Shown here: piece after piece, positions 6,049 to 11,321 of the stretch | How positions within the stretch are numbered: the first letter of the stretch is position 1 | Layout of the letters: the number at the start of each line of letters is the position of its first letter | NCBI GenBank assembly: GCA_024641255.1 | Contig: JAHEDL010000106.1 | Span: 1-11,321 of the forward strand | Origin: Pseudorhodobacter sp. | GTDB lineage: Bacteria > Pseudomonadota > Alphaproteobacteria > Rhodobacterales > Rhodobacteraceae | Length of the DNA stretch: 11,321 nucleotides | Direction of reading: 5' to 3' | Program-made: the position numbers and the translations under genes | Notes under the pieces: generated by a model | What the model was told of the DNA's origin: nothing | The model's input: the letters and a program-made list of their open reading frames with translations, nothing else | The model's database searches: none

Positions 6049-7275
6049 ATGCCGTTGGGCGCAGAACCACTGACTGACCGACAAAGCGCAGAGGACGTAG
6101 GTCTGCGCGGCTCGAACCAGTCTGGCATGCGCGACCATAACGAACGTCTGGTGCTGTCTTTGGTGCGCCAACAGGGCGGGCTGGCGAAATCCGATATCGC
6201 GCGGATCACCGGGCTTTCGGCGCAAACCGTGTCGGTGATCATGCGCGCGCTGGAACATGACGGGCTTTTGCTGCGCGGCGAACCGGTGCGCGGCCGTATT
6301 GGCCAGCCTTCGGTGCCGATGCATCTGAACCCCGAAGGCGCGTTCTTTCTGGGGCTTAAGATCGGTCGCCGCTCTGCCGACCTGACACTGATCGACTTTC
6401 TGGGCCGCGTCCGCGCCACCCGGCGGCAGGTCTATCGCTATCCGTCGCCATCGGCGGTGGTGGCCTTTGTTGAAAAAGCCATGCCCGAAGTCTGCGCCGG
6501 CCTGACCACCGCCGAAGCTGACCGCATCGGCGGGCTGGGCGTGGCGATGCCGTTCCAACTCTGGAGCTGGGTGCATCAAATCGGCGCGCCACAGGCCGAA
6601 ATGGATGCCTGGCGCAACCGCGATGTGCAGGCCGAACTGGCCGCCATCACCAACCTGCCGGTTTATGTCCAAAACGATGCCACCTCGGCCTGCGGCGCGG
6701 AACTGGTGTTCGGCACCGGCGATCGGCCGCGCGATTTCCTTTATTTCTACTTTGGGTATTTCATCGGCGGTGGCTTGGTGTTGAACGGCCAATTATTCCT
6801 TGGCCGCTCTGGCAACGCGGCCGGCGTCGGGCCTTTGCCGGTGCAAGGCAAAGATGGCCAGGTGGATCGTCTGCTGAACGCCGCGTCGATGTCAACTTTG
6901 GCGCGGGCAATGGATGCGGCCGGCCAATCGTCGGATCACCTTTGGGAACAGCATGATCAGTGGATCGTGTCTGACGAAATTCTGTCCGACTGGATGGATC
7001 AGGCCGCCAATGGTCTGGCTTGGGCGGCGCTGTCGGCCTCGTCGCTGCTGGAAATCGAAGCCGTGATGATCGACGGCTGGATGCCATTGCACATTCGCGC
7101 CGAAATCACCCGCCGCACCCATGCCGCCCTGCACGCGATGGACCTTGACGGCATCGATCCGCCGGTGATCCGCGAAGGCACTTTGGGGGCGCAAGCCCGC
7201 GCGCTTGGTGCCGCCGCGATCCCGCTGTCACAGCGGTATTTGATTGATCAGAACGCGGCTGGGCGCGCGGGCTGA
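6049..7275 (+). CDS. frcR: ROK-family transcriptional regulator of the fructose locus
   Basis: This is a 408-residue ROK (repressor, ORF, kinase) family regulator. A winged helix-turn-helix lies at about residues 27-92, with GGLAKSDIARITGLSAQTVS as the helix-turn-helix core. The ROK sugar-sensing domain follows. NDATSACGAE (209-218) keeps the conserved Asn-Asp pair of the sugar site. The phosphate loop is degenerate (GLKIGRRS at 102-109 instead of DxGxT), so kinase activity is unlikely. The usual Glu and zinc-ligand His after the GGG loop are replaced (GNAAGVGPLPV, 255-265), and the CxCGxxGC zinc motif is absent. The start at 6049 has AGGA upstream and retains the GSNQSGMRDHNERLVL segment, which belongs to the family; an internal ATG at 6127 would remove part of it. 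Its position beside frcBCAK matches FrcR of rhizobia. It probably represses or activates both arms according to sugar. Confidence 0.85.
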   Translation: MPLGAEPLTDRQSAEDVGLRGSNQSGMRDHNERLVLSLVRQQGGLAKSDIARITGLSAQTVSVIMRALEHDGLLLRGEPVRGRIGQPSVPMHLNPEGAFFLGLKIGRRSADLTLIDFLGRVRATRRQVYRYPSPSAVVAFVEKAMPEVCAGLTTAEADRIGGLGVAMPFQLWSWVHQIGAPQAEMDAWRNRDVQAELAAITNLPVYVQNDATSACGAELVFGTGDRPRDFLYFYFGYFIGGGLVLNGQLFLGRSGNAAGVGPLPVQGKDGQVDRLLNAASMSTLARAMDAAGQSSDHLWEQHDQWIVSDEILSDWMDQAANGLAWAALSASSLLEIEAVMIDGWMPLHIRAEITRRTHAALHAMDLDGIDPPVIREGTLGAQARALGAAAIPLSQRYLIDQNAAGRAG

Positions 7276-7369
7276 CTGGTTTTTGCTTGATCCGTCGGCG
7301 CAATTGCCTATCTAAACCCTATAGCCGCTGCCAGAAATCTGTCCCGCGACCAAAGGGTTTGCCTTACCA
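7276..7369 (+). promoter_or_regulatory. Intergenic region with a possible promoter for the Mrp operon
   Basis: These 94 bases separate frcR from the antiporter operon. A weak promoter pair is visible: TTGATC (7287-7292) and TATCTA (7309-7314) with a 16-base spacer. No terminator-like hairpin follows frcR, so read-through from frcR cannot be excluded. Confidence 0.25.
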
Positions 7370-10144
7370 ATGTCCTTAGCGTTGATCGCAGCCCTGCCGT
7401 TTATTGGCGCCCTGACGCCCGCGCTGACCGCCCGCTTTGGCCGCAGCTTTGCCACCGCCGTTGCCGCTTGCTTCACTGCCACGGCCCTTGGCCTGATCTT
7501 GCTGCATCTGCCCGCGCTGCTGTCTGGCACGGTGGTGCAAACCCAGATCAACTGGCTGCCCGCGCTTGGCCTGAACGCCAACTTCCGGCTGGACGGGCTG
7601 GCGCTTTTGTTCGCCATATTGATCCTTGGCATCGGCCTGCTGATCCAGCTTTACGCGCGCTTTTACCTTGATCAAGGCGATAACTATCCGCGCCTACTGA
7701 CCTATCTGATGCTGTTTCAAGGCGCGATGCTGGGCATTGTCTTGTCTGATAACATCCTGCTTTTGCTGGTGTTCTGGGAACTGACCTCGCTATCGTCATT
7801 CCTGTTGATCGGGTATTGGAGCCACCTGCCCGAGGCCCGACAAGGCGCGCGCATGGCGCTGACCGTCACCGGAAGCGGTGGGCTTGCCATGATCGCCGGG
7901 CTTTTGCTGCTGGGCAAGATTGCGGGCAGTTATGATCTGTCACAGATACTGACCCAAGCCGACGCCATTCAGGCCAGCCCGCTGTATCTGCCGGCCTTGG
8001 TGCTGATTTTGCTGGGGGCGTTCACCAAATCGGCGCAGTTTCCGTTCCATTTCTGGCTGCCCCACGCCATGGCCGCGCCGACGCCGGTTTCGGCCTATCT
8101 GCATTCGGCCACCATGGTAAAAGCCGGGCTGTTCTTGCTGGCGCGGCTGTGGCCGGTGCTGTCGGGCACCGAGGCTTGGACGCTGATCGTCGCCACCACC
8201 GGCCTTGTCACCATGGCCTTTGCCGCCAAAGTGGCGCTGTTCAAAGATGATCTGAAAGCCATTCTGGCCTATTCCACCGTCAGCCACCTTGGGCTTGTGA
8301 CCTTTCTGTTGGGGCTGGGCACCAAGGCCGCGGCGGTGGCGGCGATATTTCACATTCTGTGCCATGCCAGCTTCAAGGCGGCGCTGTTCATGCTTGCGGG
8401 CATCGTCGATCACGCCGCCCACACCCGCGACATTCGCGCGCTTGGTGGCCTGCGCCGCGCCATGCCGATCACCTTTGTGCTGACCGCGATCGCCAGCCTG
8501 TCAATGGCGGGGGTGCCGCCGCTGAACGGGTTTCTGTCAAAAGAAATGATGCTGACCGAAGCGGCGCAGACCACGCTGTTTACCCCGTGGCTGGCCCCGC
8601 TGTTGGCCACCATCGCCGCCCTACTGTCGGTCGGCTATGCCTTGCGGTTCCTAAGCCATAGCTTTCTGGGCACGGCCAAGTTTGACGCAGCGCATCCGCC
8701 GCACGACCCTGGCATTGGCCTTTGGGCGGCCCCGGCCGTGCTGGCCGTGCTGGTTGTCGCCATCGGGCTTTTGCCGATGCCCTTGGTCGGCTGGCTGGTT
8801 GATGCGGCGGCCTCTGCCACCACGGGCAGCCCGCAACACGCGCATATTGCGCTGTGGCACGGGGTGGATGCGCCTGCGCTCTACCTGTCGCTGCTGGCTT
8901 TTGGCGGCGGCCTGATCGTGCTGGAAAGCTACCCCAGCTTGCGGCGTTGGTGGCAGGCTGTGCCGCGCCCCGAAGCCAAACCGCTGTTTGACACCACCGT
9001 GAATATCCTGACCAAAACCGCACAACACCTGACGCAAGCATTACATAACGGCAGCCTTTCGCGCAACTTTGCGCTGGCGCTGCTGACCATCGCGGCACTT
9101 GGGCTTTACGGCTTTGCCACCGGCAGCCACGGTGCGGGAGCACGCGCGCCAACGGCGGCACCGCTTGCGGTGCTGGTGGGTGGCCTGCTGCTGATCAGCG
9201 CCACGCTGGCCGCCACCGCATTACACCGCCAGCGCCTGATTGCGCTTTTGCTGGTGGGGATCGTCGGGCTGACGCTGTCGGCGGGATTTGCCTATCTTGC
9301 CGCGCCAGATCTGGCGCTAACCCAGATCACGGTCGAGGTTGTCACTGTCATTCTGATGCTCCTGACACTGAACCTGCTGCCGCAAACCACCCCGCGCGAA
9401 AGCAGCACGCTGCGCCGCCTGCGCGATGGCGCGCTGGCGCTGACTGTTGGCGCAGGCGCGGCGGCGCTGGCCTATGCCCTGCTGACCCGCGCGCCCGCCT
9501 TTCCGCCCATTTCTGCCTTCCACCTTGCGCAATCACTGCCCGGCGCTGGCGGGCACAACGCGGTCAACACCATCATCGTCGATTTTCGCGGCTTTGATAC
9601 CTATGGCGAAATCATCGTGCTGGGCATCGCGGCGCTGCTGATCTTTGCGCTGACCGAAAGCCTGCTGGCCACGAAATGGCTGGCCCGCGCCCGACCTGAC
9701 ACCGACGCGGGCGACCCGCATCCGGTGATGCTGCGCGTGGCGACCCGGCTTATCCTGCCAATGGCGATGCTGGTCGGCATCTATTTGTTCCTGCGCGGCC
9801 ACAACGCCCCCGGCGGTGGTTTTGTCGCCGGGTTGGTGTTCGCCATCGGGCTGATTTTGCAATACATCGCCTCTGGGCAAGACTGGGCGGTGGCGCGGCA
9901 ACGCATCCCGCAGCACAGGCTAATCGCGGCGGGGGTGGTGATTGCCAGCCTGACCGGGGCGGCGGCGTGGCTGTTTGACCTGCCGTTCCTGACCTCTGGT
10001 TTCACGCATGTTCACCTGCCACCGCTGGAAGATTTCGAACTTGCCACCGCCGCACTGTTTGATCTGGGCGTGTTCCTGTGTGTGCTGGGCGCGGTGATGC
10101 TGGCGCTGGATGCGCTGGCCCGTTTAGCAAAGGCCGCAAGATGA
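7370..10144 (+). CDS. mrpA: Mrp/Pha cation/proton antiporter, fused subunits A and B
   Basis: This is a 924-residue, many-helix inner-membrane protein and the largest subunit of the Mrp (Mnh, Pha) antiporter, which exchanges sodium or potassium for protons. The N-terminal part is a complex I NuoL-like proton channel. It has Glu137 in VFWELTS, Lys220 in FTKSAQ ahead of PFHFWLPHAMAAPTPVSA, and His328, His332 and Lys336 in HILCHASFKAA, all positions used for proton transfer in this family. A DUF4040-type segment with ITVEVVTVILMLL follows at about 620-680, then an MbhE-like segment NTIIVDFRGFDTYGE near 732-747. From about residue 786 the chain continues into a complete MnhB domain (LFLRGHNAPGGGFVAGLVFA), making an A-B fusion as in Sinorhizobium PhaAB. 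No good Shine-Dalgarno precedes the ATG at 7370. It overlaps mrpC by ATGA. Confidence 0.93.
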   Translation: MSLALIAALPFIGALTPALTARFGRSFATAVAACFTATALGLILLHLPALLSGTVVQTQINWLPALGLNANFRLDGLALLFAILILGIGLLIQLYARFYLDQGDNYPRLLTYLMLFQGAMLGIVLSDNILLLLVFWELTSLSSFLLIGYWSHLPEARQGARMALTVTGSGGLAMIAGLLLLGKIAGSYDLSQILTQADAIQASPLYLPALVLILLGAFTKSAQFPFHFWLPHAMAAPTPVSAYLHSATMVKAGLFLLARLWPVLSGTEAWTLIVATTGLVTMAFAAKVALFKDDLKAILAYSTVSHLGLVTFLLGLGTKAAAVAAIFHILCHASFKAALFMLAGIVDHAAHTRDIRALGGLRRAMPITFVLTAIASLSMAGVPPLNGFLSKEMMLTEAAQTTLFTPWLAPLLATIAALLSVGYALRFLSHSFLGTAKFDAAHPPHDPGIGLWAAPAVLAVLVVAIGLLPMPLVGWLVDAAASATTGSPQHAHIALWHGVDAPALYLSLLAFGGGLIVLESYPSLRRWWQAVPRPEAKPLFDTTVNILTKTAQHLTQALHNGSLSRNFALALLTIAALGLYGFATGSHGAGARAPTAAPLAVLVGGLLLISATLAATALHRQRLIALLLVGIVGLTLSAGFAYLAAPDLALTQITVEVVTVILMLLTLNLLPQTTPRESSTLRRLRDGALALTVGAGAAALAYALLTRAPAFPPISAFHLAQSLPGAGGHNAVNTIIVDFRGFDTYGEIIVLGIAALLIFALTESLLATKWLARARPDTDAGDPHPVMLRVATRLILPMAMLVGIYLFLRGHNAPGGGFVAGLVFAIGLILQYIASGQDWAVARQRIPQHRLIAAGVVIASLTGAAAWLFDLPFLTSGFTHVHLPPLEDFELATAALFDLGVFLCVLGAVMLALDALARLAKAAR

Positions 10145-10470
10145 CAGAGCTTTTGATCGCCCTTGCCATTGGCACCCTGACCGCCTGCGGGCTTTACCTG
10201 ATGCTGCGCCGCCGCAGCTTTCCGGTGATCCTTGGCCTGTCGCTGCTGTCTTATGCCGTCAACCTGTTCCTGTTCGCCTCCGGCAGGCTTGCCCCCGGTC
10301 AGCCGCCGATCATCGGCGCCTCTGCCGCGCCAACCGACCCGCTACCGCAAGCCTTGGTGCTGACCGCCATCGTGATTTCCTTTGGCATGACGGCAGTGTT
10401 GGCGCTGCTGTCGCTGGGGGCGTATCTGACAACCGGCGATGATTGCACCGATACGGATGATGCCGCATGA
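10141..10470 (+). CDS. mrpC: Mrp/Pha antiporter subunit C
   Basis: This is a 109-residue, three-helix membrane subunit related to complex I NuoK (MnhC/PhaC). The conserved core GLYLMLRRRSFPVILGLSLL is followed by AVNLFLFASGR. The family block DPLPQALVLTAIVISFGMTA forms the third helix, and an acidic C-terminal tail ends the protein. Length is normal for the family. The ATG at 10141 overlaps the stop of the A-B subunit as ATGA and is the only start consistent with the family; an in-frame upstream ATG at 10078 lies inside mrpA. The gene order A-B-C-D is the standard Mrp order. Confidence 0.93.
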   Translation: MTELLIALAIGTLTACGLYLMLRRRSFPVILGLSLLSYAVNLFLFASGRLAPGQPPIIGASAAPTDPLPQALVLTAIVISFGMTAVLALLSLGAYLTTGDDCTDTDDAA

Positions 10471-11321
10471 CCCCACTGATCATCGCCCCCGTCGTGCTGC
10501 CCGCCGTCGTCGCCGCCTTGACCTTGCTGGCGCGGCACAACCTTGCCCTGCAACGCAGCGCATCGCTGCTGACATCGGCGGCACTGCTGGCGTTGGCCGT
10601 AGCGCTCATCGGGCAAGCCAACCTTGGCCCGCAGCCCTATTTCCTTGGCAACTGGCCCGCGCCCTTCGGCATCGTTCTGGTGCTTGACCGGCTTTCGGCG
10701 CTGATGCTGACCTTGACCGCCGCGCTTGCGCTGATCGTGCTGATCCATGTCATCACCACCGGATGGGACAAGCGCGGCCACCATTTTCATACCCTTTTCC
10801 TGTTTCAACTGATGGGCCTGAACGGCGCGTTTCTGACCGCCGACGCCTTCAACCTGTTCGTGTTTTTCGAAGTGCTGCTGATCGCGTCTTACGGCCTGAT
10901 GATCCACGGCGGCGGGGCGGCGCGGCTGCGGGCCGGGGGGCAATATGTGGCCTTCAACCTGCTGGGTTCAACGCTGTTCCTGTTTGCATTGGCGACGATT
11001 TACGCCGTCACCGGCACCCTGAACATGGCAGACCTAGCGCAAAAGCTGGCGCTGCTGCCGCCCGCCGACCATGCGCTGATCCGGGTCGCGGCGGTGCTGC
11101 TGATGCTGGTCTTCGCAATCAAGGCGGCGCTGGTGCCGCTGCAGTTCTGGCTGCCCGGCACCTATGCCAACGCACCCGGTCCGGTGGCCGCACTATTTGC
11201 GGTGATGACCAAAGTCGGCGCCTATGCCCTGCTGCGGTTTAGCACGCTGGTGTTTCCGCCCAGCCTGCCCGCCACCGGCAGCCTGATCGCCGATCTGTTG
11301 CACCCCGCCGCCCTGCTGACC
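10467..11321 (+). CDS. mrpD: Mrp/Pha antiporter subunit D, N-terminal part (cut by window edge)
   Basis: These are the first 285 codons of a NuoM/NuoN-like antiporter subunit; the frame is open to the window edge. The ATG at 10467 overlaps the mrpC stop as ATGA. Ion-translocation residues are visible: Glu135 in FNLFVFFEVLLIASYG and Lys219 in VFAIKAALVPLQFWLPG, matching the essential Glu137 and Lys219 of Bacillus MrpD. The segment APGPVAALFAVMTKVGAYALLR follows, as expected for the family. Downstream E, F and G subunit genes are expected just beyond the right edge. It works in the membrane together with subunits A to C. Confidence 0.93.
   Translation, partial: MTPLIIAPVVLPAVVAALTLLARHNLALQRSASLLTSAALLALAVALIGQANLGPQPYFLGNWPAPFGIVLVLDRLSALMLTLTAALALIVLIHVITTGWDKRGHHFHTLFLFQLMGLNGAFLTADAFNLFVFFEVLLIASYGLMIHGGGAARLRAGGQYVAFNLLGSTLFLFALATIYAVTGTLNMADLAQKLALLPPADHALIRVAAVLLMLVFAIKAALVPLQFWLPGTYANAPGPVAALFAVMTKVGAYALLRFSTLVFPPSLPATGSLIADLLHPAALLT

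Noticed and set aside
5956..6792. Open frame of 278 codons on the minus strand opposite frcR
   Set aside because: It overlaps the well-supported ROK gene and the end of the mutarotase gene, and the protein resembles no family.
7370..11321. Respiratory complex I (nuoL, nuoK, nuoM) instead of an antiporter
   Set aside because: The fused MnhB domain, the DUF4040 and MbhE-like segments and the A-C-D gene order with ATGA overlaps are specific to Mrp/Pha antiporters.
1..11321. Mobile element, prophage, CRISPR array or tRNA
   Set aside because: No transposase or integrase, no regularly spaced repeats and no tRNA-like folds were seen; base composition and codon use are even across the genes.

Overview
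The window is about 11.3 kb of GC-rich, tightly packed chromosomal DNA. Its gene content, codon use and protein sequences suggest an alphaproteobacterium, most likely of the Rhodobacter/Roseobacter group (Rhodobacterales). This is inferred from family resemblance (frc-type fructose transporter, fused MrpAB antiporter subunit), not from a marker gene. There are no tRNA or rRNA genes, CRISPR arrays, insertion sequences or clear signs of recent transfer. No stretch longer than about 300 bases lacks a gene.

Region 1 (1-1786): the N-terminal 256 codons of an adenine deaminase gene (minus strand, cut by the window edge) diverge from a ten-helix EamA/DMT-type permease gene (plus strand).

Region 2 (1796-7275) is the centrepiece: a fructose uptake locus resembling frcBCAK/frcR of Sinorhizobium. 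On the minus strand lie frcB (periplasmic binding protein), frcC (permease), frcA (ATPase) and frcK (P-loop small-molecule kinase). frcC/frcA and frcA/frcK are joined by 4-base ATGA overlaps. frcB is separated from frcC by a 120-base spacer with two stem-loops. Divergently, on the plus strand, lie an RbsD/FucU-family sugar mutarotase gene and, 8 bases further on, a ROK-family transcriptional regulator. The 224-base control region between the two arms contains two perfect palindromes and a hairpin-rich frcB leader. The proposed logic is that FrcB captures the sugar, FrcCA imports it, the FucU-like protein may interconvert ring forms, FrcK may phosphorylate it, and the ROK protein senses sugar and controls both transcripts from the shared region.

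Region 3 (7370-11321) is the start of an Mrp/Pha-type multisubunit monovalent cation/proton antiporter operon: a fused MrpA-MrpB subunit, MrpC, and the N-terminal 285 codons of MrpD. All are joined by ATGA overlaps and run off the right edge.

Most of the window is recognisable. The parts most worth following up are the FucU-like protein, which has Phe where the family has a catalytic Tyr; the palindromes in the frc control region; the degenerate ligand and zinc motifs of the ROK regulator; and the competing hairpins in front of frcB.
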